Of a DNA stretch of 50,271 nt, positions 6,732-15,327 are shown in pieces. Source of the stretch: JBBTDV01 sp038042605 (lineage in GTDB: Bacteria > Bdellovibrionota > UBA1018); assembly GCA_964358645.1 (NCBI GenBank), contig CAYHPW010000017.1, positions 1 through 50,271 of the forward strand, given 5' to 3'. The translations under genes were made by a program, and so were the position numbers. The notes beneath the pieces are model-generated. The model saw only the letters and a program-made list of their open reading frames with translations. It did no database searches and was not told the DNA's origin. Each line of letters starts with the position of its first letter. The stretch's first letter is position 1.

Positions 6732-7966
6732 ATATAGCCATCCATCCCTGCAGCCGCGCTTAAAACTTCACATGCAGCAAACTCACTCGGACTGCGCCTA
6801 TCCCCCGGCGCCATGAGGCTTTGATGTAAGTTCTTAAAACCTTCCGTGAGCCTTGTCTTATAGGCCTGGTCTGTAAAAAGCGATACTATCTCAGCCGAGA
6901 TATTTTCACTCGAAGCATCAGCACAAAGCAGTTCCTTGACGAGATTTGGTCCACCGCGCTTCCCGCCGCCTGAAAGCAGGTTAACAAGCCCAACGGGCCC
7001 GTCATATTTTACGATATTCCTGACGATCCATTCACTGACAAGCGAGATCTTATAAACTAAAATATGAGGACACCCGAGCAGCGCGGCCTCAAGCGTGGAA
7101 GTTCCTGACTTGATGATCCCCGCATCAGCGGCCACCAAACTCTCATGAGCGTTTCCAAGCCCCACCTTAACCGATAAATCCACATTTTCTGAAAGCAGCC
7201 TATCAATCATGCCAGACACAGGACCAGAGTCAGAAACCATCGATAACGGGACAAGAATATATAATTTTTCAGTTACTCCGAGCGCACCCATTGCCTTTAA
7301 TTTTTTTGATGCCGTCATCGCTGCATCAAGCATCACAGGAAGATGGCGTTTGATTTCAGCAGGCCTGCTACCGGGCATGAGCACCAGCACCTTATCCGAA
7401 GCGTCTAGAGAAAGACGGGAGCGTGCTTGTTCACGTGTTAAGCCAAGTGGCAATTCATCAAGAAGTGGATTCCCCACATAAACAGTATTAAAGTTCCGTT
7501 TTTCATAAAACTCTTTTTCAAACGGAAAAACACAAAGCACCTTGCTGTATAACGCTCTAAGTTTTGACAGCCGGCCACTTCGCCACACCCACAATTTTGG
7601 AGGTATATAACAAACTGTCGGGATCCCACGGCGTCTTAATATCTTTGCTAACCTTAAATGAAATTCAGGGTAATCTATTAAAACAGCAACATCCGGCCTT
7701 ACACGTAATACCTCATCCGAAATCCTGCGGAGCGCTGAAAGAGCTTTCGGCAAGCGGCTGATTATTTCAGAAAATCCCATAACAAGAAGCTCACGGGCAT
7801 CGACAACCGTGCGGAAACCAGAAGCCTGGAGCTTTGGCCCACCTATCCCGAAAGCCTCAATCCGTCTATCTGATAGCCTTCCGAGCGCCTTTAGCAGCTC
7901 GGCGCCATGGGCATCCGACGATGCTTCAGCAGCGGAAACAAGTATTCTTAAAGAATCGCGATTCAC
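6728..7966 (-). CDS. lpxB: Lipid-A-disaccharide synthase
   Basis: 412 residues. LpxB joins UDP-2,3-diacylglucosamine and lipid X to form the disaccharide of lipid A. Visible blocks are ILVSAAEASSDAHGAELL at the N-terminus, FGIGGPKLQASGF, LVMGFSEIISRLPK, VLIDYPEFHLRLAK, CYIPPKLWVWRSGR, FPFEKEFYE, VGNPLLDE, LMPGSRPAEIKRHLP and the sugar-nucleotide end IIKSGTSTLEAALLG. CYIPPKLW replaces the more usual YISPQ(V/I)WAW form but is otherwise in register. The start overlaps lpxA by 4 bases. No lpxI or lpxH (the preceding hydrolase step) is found nearby. Confidence 0.95.
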   Translation of the reverse strand: MNRDSLRILVSAAEASSDAHGAELLKALGRLSDRRIEAFGIGGPKLQASGFRTVVDARELLVMGFSEIISRLPKALSALRRISDEVLRVRPDVAVLIDYPEFHLRLAKILRRRGIPTVCYIPPKLWVWRSGRLSKLRALYSKVLCVFPFEKEFYEKRNFNTVYVGNPLLDELPLGLTREQARSRLSLDASDKVLVLMPGSRPAEIKRHLPVMLDAAMTASKKLKAMGALGVTEKLYILVPLSMVSDSGPVSGMIDRLLSENVDLSVKVGLGNAHESLVAADAGIIKSGTSTLEAALLGCPHILVYKISLVSEWIVRNIVKYDGPVGLVNLLSGGGKRGGPNLVKELLCADASSENISAEIVSLFTDQAYKTRLTEGFKNLHQSLMAPGDRRSPSEFAACEVLSAAAGMDGYI

Positions 7967-8736
7967 CTAACAACACCGGTCTCACTTTTCCTTATGAAAG
8001 AGATGAAGCTTTGGATCTCCGGTATTTCACCATATTGTGATTCGATCTCAAGCAGGCACTGCTCCTTCTGAACATCCGGACGCATCCAAAGTTTTAAAGC
8101 TTCATTTATCTTCTGGATCTTTTCGGCGGGAAATCCACGCCTCCTAAGACCAACAATGTTCGCACCTTTAATCGCGCATGGCCGGGAACCGATCGCGATA
8201 CAAAACGGAGGCACGTCCTTTTCCAACCCCGACTGGCCGCCGATATAAGCATGCGCGCCTACCCGAACGAATTGCGAAACACCGGTCATCCCACCTATTG
8301 TGACATAATCCTCAAGTGTCACATGGCCGGCAAGCCCACCATAATTGGCAATCACGCAATTGTTGCCGATAGCGCAATCATGTCCGAGGTGTGAATAAGC
8401 CATAAAAAGATTTTTATTGCCGACACTGGTTATCCCACCGCCCTGTACGGTGCCAAGATTGATTGTAACCGACTCTCGGATAGTGTTTTGATTGCCGATA
8501 ATGACTTTTGTGGCCTCGCCCTTGTACTTTAAATCCTGCGGAATCGCGCCTATCACGGCGAATGGATGAACAATGTTTTCCTGTCCAAGCTCAGTCCACC
8601 CGTCAATCACAACATGGCTTATCAACCGGGTCCCTTTGCCGAGCTTTACATATTGCCCAACCGTACACCACGGCCCCACCTCTACCGAATCATCAAGATT
8701 CGACTCCGGATGCACCTGTGCAGTTGGATGAATCAT
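7963..8736 (-). CDS. lpxA: UDP-N-acetylglucosamine acyltransferase
   Basis: 257 residues, the normal LpxA length. It performs the first lipid A step, 3-O-acylation of UDP-GlcNAc, in the cytosol as a trimer. The N-terminal two thirds are hexapeptide repeats forming a left-handed beta helix, starting MIHPTAQVHPESNLDDSVEVG. The catalytic His is His119 in HLGHDCAIGNN. The C-terminal helical part (ANIVGLRRRGFPAEKIQKIN) is typical. A Shine-Dalgarno AAGGAGG on the minus strand lies just before the start, in the 12-base gap after fabZ. Confidence 0.95.
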   Translation of the reverse strand: MIHPTAQVHPESNLDDSVEVGPWCTVGQYVKLGKGTRLISHVVIDGWTELGQENIVHPFAVIGAIPQDLKYKGEATKVIIGNQNTIRESVTINLGTVQGGGITSVGNKNLFMAYSHLGHDCAIGNNCVIANYGGLAGHVTLEDYVTIGGMTGVSQFVRVGAHAYIGGQSGLEKDVPPFCIAIGSRPCAIKGANIVGLRRRGFPAEKIQKINEALKLWMRPDVQKEQCLLEIESQYGEIPEIQSFISFIRKSETGVVR

Positions 8737-8748
8737 ATAACAGCCTCC

Positions 8749-9297
8749 TTAGTCCGATTGCGGGCCCTGTATAAGATTAGCAAGAATTTCAGCTTCGGCC
8801 ACAAGCTGGTCTTCAACCGTGGCATTGCATGTAAAAGCCCATAAACGCCCGCGACATTTCGAAACAACAGTCTCTATGCGAAGCCTGTCGCCAGGCACGA
8901 CCGGCTTTCTAAACCTGGCGTGGTCAACCCCCACAAGAACGCATTGAAGTGGGCTCGCCGGCCTGTCAAGCTCATGCTCCATATGCACGTAAAGCGAAAA
9001 ACTCGCTGTCTGTGCCATGGCCTCAACGACAAGCACTCCCGGTAGAATCGCAAAGCCAGGAAAATGCCCCTGAAAATATGGCTCATTATAAGACACGCAT
9101 TTTAATGCAACCACCTTCGTCCCGACTTGATTCTGCGGGGTGAGGTCCCTTGCCCGCGCGGCTGGGTGTATTTCTAAAATTTTATCTATAAGAAGAAATG
9201 GCTGTTTATGCGGCAAAAAACGCTGGATCTGGTCTATCCCAAGACAATATTTGTTCGGTGTGAGAGGTCTCATATTTGCCCCGCTTGTAAGATTCAC
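8749..9297 (-). CDS. fabZ: 3-hydroxyacyl-ACP dehydratase FabZ
   Basis: 182 residues, somewhat longer than the usual ~145-150, with about 20 extra residues at the N-terminus and a short C-terminal tail. Hot-dog fold with FLPHKQPFLLIDKI (~27-40) and the active-site helix block HFPGFAILPGVLVVEAMAQ with His78 and Glu92. FabZ dehydrates 3-hydroxyacyl-ACP in fatty acid synthesis and competes with LpxA/LpxD for that substrate, which explains its place in lpx operons. ATG overlaps the lpxD stop by 4 bases. Confidence 0.93.
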   Translation of the reverse strand: MNLTSGANMRPLTPNKYCLGIDQIQRFLPHKQPFLLIDKILEIHPAARARDLTPQNQVGTKVVALKCVSYNEPYFQGHFPGFAILPGVLVVEAMAQTASFSLYVHMEHELDRPASPLQCVLVGVDHARFRKPVVPGDRLRIETVVSKCRGRLWAFTCNATVEDQLVAEAEILANLIQGPQSD

Positions 9298-10397
9298 TGT
9301 TTTCTCCTCTCAGCCAAAAGCCTGCTCAAAAGTGCATGAGCCCTGAAGTACTCCTTGTGATCCCGCTGCGGGTTACCAAGCACGACACCACCGGGGGGCA
9401 CATCCTTCGTCAGCAATGACATCGCGCCCACCTTTGCTCCGTCGCCGACTCGGACATGATTCGTGATCCCGGTCAATCCACCGACGTAAGCGTACTTCCC
9501 AAGCTTGGCGTTCCCGGCGAGGCAGGTACCGCCACAAATAATCGCCCCTTCACCAACATGCGCGTTATGTCCCACATGCACGTGATTATCCAGCTTGGCA
9601 TGCGAATCCACGCGTGTTTCACCAAACGTGCTCCGATCAATACAACTGTTCGCGCCGATTTCCACATCATCACCTATTACAACACGGCCGAGATGATAAA
9701 TCTTCTGATGTCCGACCACACTACCGCCGTCGGTAATCGGCGCATAGCCAAAACCATCAGCACCTATTACAGTACCGGCATGAATCCGGACACCACTCCC
9801 GATGACCGTCCCTTCGTAAATAGTAACGTTGGGGAAAACTACGGCATTCACTCCGAGAACACTGCCGCTGCCGACATAACAACCGGCATACAACACGCTA
9901 CGGGCGCCGATACGAACACCCTTCTCTATAACGCAATGGGGACCGATTTTAACACCTGGGCTGATTTCTACCGACGGATCAACCACCGCTGTCTGGTGAA
10001 TACCTTGAACAACGTCAGAAGTTCCCACTGCAAACTTTTCTGAAATCAACGCCATCGCAAAATACGGATCCTTGCATGCTATCACCGCAGAACCGCTCCA
10101 GAGCGGCAACCCGGACCTTTCCAGTGGTTTAACAAAAGCCTCACCGGTGATCAGGATCCCAGGTCTTGCGCTAACTAGCTCGCTCTCATATTCACGTGAA
10201 AAGAAAAATGAGAGATCCGTGCTACATGAGCCGTCAAGCGGGGCTGGCTTCTTTACTCTAATGTATCTTAAAGCTTCGCCCTCAGGTCCGCCCTTACCGC
10301 CGGAATTTACAAGCCGGCCGCCCGTCCAATCAAGGATCTGCGTTACCGAAAACTCGGAATCAGCCTTTGGGCTGCTGCTTCTGCTTGGTGTATCCAT
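9294..10397 (-). CDS. lpxD: UDP-3-O-acylglucosamine N-acyltransferase
   Basis: 367 residues. LpxD adds the N-linked hydroxyacyl chain, the third lipid A step. The N-terminal ~130 residues are the uridine-binding domain; then come hexapeptide repeats (VEISPGVKIGPHCVIEKGV onward). DGFGYAP, SCIDRSTFGET and the catalytic region LDNHVHVGHN (His277) are diagnostic. The C-terminal helix includes PQRDHKEYFRAHALLSRL. The start lies 38 bases inside the end of skp, so the two are coupled. A long antisense open frame here is only a by-product of the repetitive codons. Confidence 0.94.
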   Translation of the reverse strand: MDTPSRSSSPKADSEFSVTQILDWTGGRLVNSGGKGGPEGEALRYIRVKKPAPLDGSCSTDLSFFFSREYESELVSARPGILITGEAFVKPLERSGLPLWSGSAVIACKDPYFAMALISEKFAVGTSDVVQGIHQTAVVDPSVEISPGVKIGPHCVIEKGVRIGARSVLYAGCYVGSGSVLGVNAVVFPNVTIYEGTVIGSGVRIHAGTVIGADGFGYAPITDGGSVVGHQKIYHLGRVVIGDDVEIGANSCIDRSTFGETRVDSHAKLDNHVHVGHNAHVGEGAIICGGTCLAGNAKLGKYAYVGGLTGITNHVRVGDGAKVGAMSLLTKDVPPGGVVLGNPQRDHKEYFRAHALLSRLLAERRKQ

Positions 10398-10896
10398 TAA
10401 TCACATCATTCGTGAGGTCGTCTTTGTCGAGCGAATAAAGAACAGTGTTCTCATTCTTCTCAAAAACCATCGAGTATCCTTTTTGTTTCGCAAGTTCGGA
10501 AATCACCTCTCTCAACCTGCCTATGATAGGTTGCGTAAGCTCGTGCTCCTTGCGCTGTATCTCGGCCTGCGAGCGCGCGGTCATTTCCTGGAACTTAAGA
10601 ATCTTCTCCTGAATTTCACCCTGCTTCTTGGCCCGAGCCTCATCGCTCATGACCAGGGATTGTTTCTTGAATTCCTCACCCATTTTCTCAATGGATGTTT
10701 TCTCGGTATCGAGCTCTTTCTTCTTGGCGTTAAAATCCTTTTCAAGCTGCAGCTTTGCTTTTTTACCGGCATCTACGCCTTGCAACGCCTTTTGCATATC
10801 AACAACGCCTATTTTCATCTCTTTGGCGCTTTCTGCCTGCGCTCCGGATAAAATCAACCCACTAATAAAACTAGCTAGAAATAAATTTTTCATCAT
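10360..10896 (-). CDS. skp: Periplasmic chaperone Skp/OmpH
   Basis: 178 residues with a signal peptide ending AQAES (cleavage near residue 21). The mature part begins IGVVDMQKALQG and continues as a long charged coiled coil (~45-125, KKAKLQLEKDFNAKKKELD and onward), then returns with KGYSMVFEKNENTVLY, the Skp tentacle design. It holds unfolded outer-membrane proteins for the Bam complex. It lies 69 bases downstream of bamA and overlaps lpxD, the usual bamA-skp-lpxD order. The Gln/Lys-rich tail (KQKQQPKG) is set by the overlap with lpxD. Confidence 0.9.
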   Translation of the reverse strand: MMKNLFLASFISGLILSGAQAESAKEMKIGVVDMQKALQGVDAGKKAKLQLEKDFNAKKKELDTEKTSIEKMGEEFKKQSLVMSDEARAKKQGEIQEKILKFQEMTARSQAEIQRKEHELTQPIIGRLREVISELAKQKGYSMVFEKNENTVLYSLDKDDLTNDVINGYTKQKQQPKG

Positions 10897-10965
10897 GCTT
10901 TCTCCCTATTAACATTTATGCATATTTACGCAGAAAACCACACTCATGCCGCAATTTCAATCAGC

Positions 10966-13338
10966 TTAAAACGGCGGCCCGATAAAGAACTGAAACACCG
11001 TATTGGACTCCCCCGGTTTCTGCGCAAACGGGAATCCCCACTCAAACCGCAACGGCCCGATCGGCGAAAACCACCTAAGACCAAATCCCGCATCCGACCT
11101 CAAAGTAAAAGTTTCTTCAACAAGCGGGAACCTGTCCCACGCATTGCCTGCATCAAAAAATACAACCCATTTAAGACCGGCATCGCGTATCAGCGGATAT
11201 TCTAGCTCAAACATCGTAAGCAGCTCATAAGAACCGCCGAGCGGTTTTCTTCTCCCAAATGAATTCAGCCCTGTGGGCCCGACAAGGAATAAATCATAGC
11301 CCCTGAGGTTATTAGAGCCGCCGAGATAAAATTTTTCAGAGGAAGGAAGCGGCCTTGACGCCAGCGGCGAAACCTGGCCGATTTCGAAATTATTGCGGAA
11401 TACCAGATCCCCGATGATTTTCTTGTAATACCTGGTGTTGGCTATCCATTTAAGGAACTTTTTGTCGCCGCCTAGGCCAGCCGTCTCGAACATGAAGCTC
11501 TGATAATTGCCACCGGTGGTTTCAAACCGGTTATTTCTTTTATCGTGGACAAGGCTCCAGATAACGCTTGAGAGCACGCCTTGGTCGGCATCCAACTGTT
11601 CCTTTGGTACTGATGCATCGACGATAGGGATCCTGAGCCCTTCGTTCTTGTAAGTGATGTATGCATTCCAATACTCTGCAATGGGATATCCGAAACGAAG
11701 ATCGAATCCAAGCTTATCACTCGTGTAAGAGCCGGGGATGGAGAAAATCACCGAATAAATATCAAACCCAAAAGACCAGCGGGTATCAAAAATATATGGA
11801 TCAGTGAAACCAAGATTAAAGCTTCTGTTCCTCTGCGTGGTTTCAGTCTTGGTGGCATATTGCGCGGACAAGCTTATGGTCTGGCCCCTGCCCATTAAGT
11901 TAATTTCAGAAACAGTGGCCATAAGAAAGAAGCCTTGCACGTTGCCATAACCAGCCCCAAGCGTGATTGTACCGGTCGAGCGCTCCTTGACGGTGATCTC
12001 AAGATTAAGGATATCTGACTTCCCTTTTGGCGAAACGGTGTTGAATATAACTTCGCCCGGGCTGAAAAATCCAAGACGCTCTACGTTTTCACGTGACTGC
12101 CTGAGCTTGGTCCCGCTGTAAAGTTCACCCTCATGTACTTTCAGTTCACGACGGATGACCTTGTCGTGGGTTTTGCTGTTACCAAGAACATTTATTTCGC
12201 CAAAGTATACGAGATTCCCCTTCTCAAACCCGTAATCAATATCAACTGTCTTGGAGTCGTCATGAAGCTGCATTTTCGGCACGACGTTAACAAAAGCATA
12301 TCCCAGATCCTGGTATTTCTCAGTCAAACGCTGGATGTCGGCGTTACGTTTCGATATGCTAAAAACCTGTCGCTCGCTAAGAATTAGCTCGCCATGCAAC
12401 TCTTCTTTGGGGAACAGAAGGTCACCACTGAAATCAAGCGTGCCCATCGAATACTGCTCACCCTCGTCCAGATATATCGATATATAAAGCCACTTCTTGT
12501 CATCGCTCACCGTAACCACCGGATTCTCGTAATGGAACTTTATGTAACCATGATCGAGATACCAGTAAGTGAGCCGCTGCAAGTCTATCTTGAACGCTGA
12601 TTCCTTGAAATTACCGGACCCGCTCAGGAATGATAAAAAACCACCCTCCCTGGTTTCCTGCAAAAGCGCCTTAAGCTGGTCATCCGTGAACCTCTTATTA
12701 TTGAGAAAAGTGATTTTCTTGATCTGTACTTTTTCATAATCATTGATCTTGTATTCCAGCTCGACCTCATCTGGCTTTACATGCTTTATGTTGAAATTAA
12801 CCTTCGCGAGATAAAAACCTTTTTCTTCGTAATGCTTTTGGATGCGGGCGGCGTCTTCCTTGATTTTGTTCACATCCAAAATGGACCATTCCTTTACCTT
12901 GATCACATCCCTGATGTCGCTTGTGCTGACGCGTTCATTGCCCTCGAATTCTATTTTTGAAATCACGGGTCTTTCGCGAACACTATATGTGAGCACAACG
13001 CTCCCATCAGGCTTAAGCTCGCCGAATACGCTGATATCGTCGAAAAAACCCATCGCAAAAATAGTTTTTATATCCGCCTGGATCTGCTCGGTAGAGAGCA
13101 CCCCGCCAACTTTTGTCACAAGTTTTCCGGTAATTGCCTCTTTTTCGATGCGCTTTATGCCCTTGATCTCTATTTGTCCCACTGTTTTACCAAGAACGGC
13201 GTCAAGAGTGACTTCTGTAACAGATGGCTTGTCTTGTTTACCGGCGGACTGGGCCCCTTCGGCATACCTGCCTGCAACCTGAAAAAAATTAACCAAAGCA
13301 ACCGTGAGTAGGAATATTCTGAACAAAATCACAAGCAA
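10966..13338 (-). CDS. bamA: Outer membrane assembly factor BamA
   Basis: 790 residues, normal for BamA. Hydrophobic signal at the N-terminus, then five POTRA domains (about 50-430, e.g. IGQIEIKGIKRIEKEAITGKL-like first unit, RPVISKIEFEGNERVS, YFGEINVLGNSKTHDKVIRRE), then a 16-strand barrel. The conserved loop-6 motif appears as NNLRGYDLF and the chain ends in Phe (FFIGPPF), the usual beta-signal. It is the catalytic core of outer-membrane protein insertion. The longest frame starts at a TTG at 13338, with a GTG at 13330-13332 as an alternative; neither has a strong Shine-Dalgarno, so the exact start is open. Confidence 0.95.
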   Translation of the reverse strand: MLVILFRIFLLTVALVNFFQVAGRYAEGAQSAGKQDKPSVTEVTLDAVLGKTVGQIEIKGIKRIEKEAITGKLVTKVGGVLSTEQIQADIKTIFAMGFFDDISVFGELKPDGSVVLTYSVRERPVISKIEFEGNERVSTSDIRDVIKVKEWSILDVNKIKEDAARIQKHYEEKGFYLAKVNFNIKHVKPDEVELEYKINDYEKVQIKKITFLNNKRFTDDQLKALLQETREGGFLSFLSGSGNFKESAFKIDLQRLTYWYLDHGYIKFHYENPVVTVSDDKKWLYISIYLDEGEQYSMGTLDFSGDLLFPKEELHGELILSERQVFSISKRNADIQRLTEKYQDLGYAFVNVVPKMQLHDDSKTVDIDYGFEKGNLVYFGEINVLGNSKTHDKVIRRELKVHEGELYSGTKLRQSRENVERLGFFSPGEVIFNTVSPKGKSDILNLEITVKERSTGTITLGAGYGNVQGFFLMATVSEINLMGRGQTISLSAQYATKTETTQRNRSFNLGFTDPYIFDTRWSFGFDIYSVIFSIPGSYTSDKLGFDLRFGYPIAEYWNAYITYKNEGLRIPIVDASVPKEQLDADQGVLSSVIWSLVHDKRNNRFETTGGNYQSFMFETAGLGGDKKFLKWIANTRYYKKIIGDLVFRNNFEIGQVSPLASRPLPSSEKFYLGGSNNLRGYDLFLVGPTGLNSFGRRKPLGGSYELLTMFELEYPLIRDAGLKWVVFFDAGNAWDRFPLVEETFTLRSDAGFGLRWFSPIGPLRFEWGFPFAQKPGESNTVFQFFIGPPF

Positions 13339-13387
13339 TATGTCTAGGTTGGCTGCGTCGCACTGTCAAATCTAATCAACATTTAAT

Positions 13388-14080
13388 TCAATTAATGAGC
13401 ATTCCATCTTTCATTATGAGGACGCGGTGCATCTTTTGCGCGATGTCGGGATCGTGAGTTACGAGCAATATAGAAACACCGGTTTCCTGATTTAAACGCA
13501 CGAGAAGATCCATGATATTTGTCCTGTTCACTGAATCCAGATTGCCCGTGGGCTCATCCGCAAGAAGCAGTCTTGGCCGAAGAATCACGGCCCGCGCTAT
13601 TGCCACGCGCTGCTGTTCACCACCTGATAATTCAGGCGGCCTGTGATTCAACCTGTGTCCAAGGCCGACGAATTCCAGTAGGTCATTTGCCTGGCTCAGC
13701 GCGACTCTCTTGTTGTAACCAGCTATCAGAGCGGGCATCATTACATTTTCAGCAGCGGTAAATTCCGAAAGCAGATAATGAAACTGGAACACAAAACCGA
13801 GCACCCTGTTTCGGAACAACGAAAGCGCTTTTTCCGAATACTTGAAAACATTCTGCTTTGACTGGCCGAAAAATACCATACCGGAACTGGGCGGTTCCAA
13901 CGTACCCAGAATATGCAGCAATGTACTTTTCCCTACCCCGGATGCCCCAGTCACGGCGACCATCTCACCGGTTTTTATGTCGAGATCAACACCGCGTATG
14001 ACTGCTATTTCAGCTTTGCCCTTAAAAAAAGACTTTCTTATTTTTTCCGCGCTAAGCAAAGGAAGACCGGTCTCACTCAT
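13388..14080 (-). CDS. lolD: Lipoprotein-releasing ABC transporter ATPase LolD
   Basis: 230 residues. ATPase subunit of the LolCDE complex, which extracts lipoproteins from the inner membrane. Walker A GASGVGKS (~45-52), Q-loop FVFQFHYLLSEFTAAENVMMP, signature LSGGEQQR, Walker B LLLADEPTGNLD and the H-loop His in LLVTHDPD are all intact. The FQFHxLLxEFTAxENVMxP stretch is the LolD hallmark separating it from MacB. Start overlaps the end of the permease gene by 8 bases. Confidence 0.93.
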   Translation of the reverse strand: MSETGLPLLSAEKIRKSFFKGKAEIAVIRGVDLDIKTGEMVAVTGASGVGKSTLLHILGTLEPPSSGMVFFGQSKQNVFKYSEKALSLFRNRVLGFVFQFHYLLSEFTAAENVMMPALIAGYNKRVALSQANDLLEFVGLGHRLNHRPPELSGGEQQRVAIARAVILRPRLLLADEPTGNLDSVNRTNIMDLLVRLNQETGVSILLVTHDPDIAQKMHRVLIMKDGMLIN

Positions 14081-15317
14081 AACGTAATCCTTCCAAAGGT
14101 GCCCGCCGGGAAATCTTCCACGCGGGATACAAAGTTGCCGCGAAAGAAATGATCATAGCTACTAAGGCTATAAATAAGATTTCATCCCAACGTATGACCA
14201 CCGGTAAGGAACTTATATAAATATAATAAATATCGGCCGGTAGATCGACTATCCTCATCCTGCTAATAAGCCAGCTAAGAGCGATACCCATGACTATCCC
14301 GCAAGCGACGCCAATCGCGCCCATCCCGCCACCGATCAGGCAGAAAAGCAAGAAATTCTGAGATCGCCCGAAGCCAAGTGCCTTTAAAATGGAAATTTCT
14401 TTCGCCTTGTCATGAATCATCATCATAAGAGTGCTGACCACATTAAACGCGGCAACAATCACTATTACCGCCAACAAAATACCTATCACCACTTTCTCAA
14501 GCCTGATCGCGTAAAACAGATTCTTGTTCAGAAGCGACCAGTCCTTCGCCCTGAAGGGATAGCCAAAAGCATCTGACAACAACGCGGCGGCCGCACTGCT
14601 ATCGCTTCCGGCACGGAGTTTCATCTTGAATGAGGTAATACGGCCAGGATATCCGGCCATTTCCTGCACGAAATTCAATGGGGCGAATAAAAATTTAGAA
14701 TCATATTCATGCATCCCCATCTTTATTATGCCTACGACCTTAGCGCTAACCGCCTTGGGCGGCCCACTAAGTTCTGTCAGATCATCAACCGAAGCCGCCG
14801 TGAAAGGAATAATAAGTTGTATCTCACTCCCCTCGCTTACACCTATGCGTTCAGCCAGCGCGGAGCCAATGGTGATTTCGTTTTCTTTCTCCATCATTCG
14901 GCCGGAAATGATTTTTTTGTTCACCGTCATCACAGAGCTGAATGTCGCCGTATCAACCCCTTCCACCACAGCGCCGGCTACGCCGCCCGGTCCTGACACC
15001 ATCAGCTCAGCCACAAACGACGCACTCAGGGCCTCGATCTCCGGGATGGTTCGGCGTATCTTGCCTTCAACGGTGGCATGATCAGCAATCGGCTCGCCCC
15101 TCGAATAAAGAACAACATCGCCATAAACCCCGGTGATAGCCCTAGTTAGTTCACCCTCAAAACCATTGATCACGCTTGTAACTACGATGAGCGCAAGTAC
15201 TCCAAGCGCTATACCAATAACGGAAACCCAAGCTATAAATGAAATAAATCCATCAGACGCCCTGGACAGCAAAAACCGCCTGGCAAGCAACGGTATAGCT
15301 GACATCCCTGTTGACAT
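14073..15317 (-). CDS. lolC: Lipoprotein-releasing permease LolC/LolE
   Basis: 414 residues. First transmembrane helix after LARRFLLSRASDGFISFIAWVSV (~25-50), a large periplasmic domain (~50-270) and three helices in the C-terminal FtsX-like part (VIGILLAVIVIVAAFNVVS near 275, then ~320-345 and ~375-400, with ISILKALGFGRSQ between). Only one permease gene is present, so the transporter probably uses a LolC/LolE homodimer or hybrid (LolF-type) with LolD, common outside gammaproteobacteria. Starts 10 bases after lysS ends. Confidence 0.9.
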   Translation of the reverse strand: MSTGMSAIPLLARRFLLSRASDGFISFIAWVSVIGIALGVLALIVVTSVINGFEGELTRAITGVYGDVVLYSRGEPIADHATVEGKIRRTIPEIEALSASFVAELMVSGPGGVAGAVVEGVDTATFSSVMTVNKKIISGRMMEKENEITIGSALAERIGVSEGSEIQLIIPFTAASVDDLTELSGPPKAVSAKVVGIIKMGMHEYDSKFLFAPLNFVQEMAGYPGRITSFKMKLRAGSDSSAAAALLSDAFGYPFRAKDWSLLNKNLFYAIRLEKVVIGILLAVIVIVAAFNVVSTLMMMIHDKAKEISILKALGFGRSQNFLLFCLIGGGMGAIGVACGIVMGIALSWLISRMRIVDLPADIYYIYISSLPVVIRWDEILFIALVAMIISFAATLYPAWKISRRAPLEGLRYE

Positions 15318-15327
15318 CTAAGCCTCT

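Noticed and set aside
9456..10851. Long plus-strand open frames (195 and 259 codons) opposite lpxD and skp
   Set aside because: They mirror the codon bias of hexapeptide repeats and coiled coil on the other strand; no ribosome site or protein likeness.
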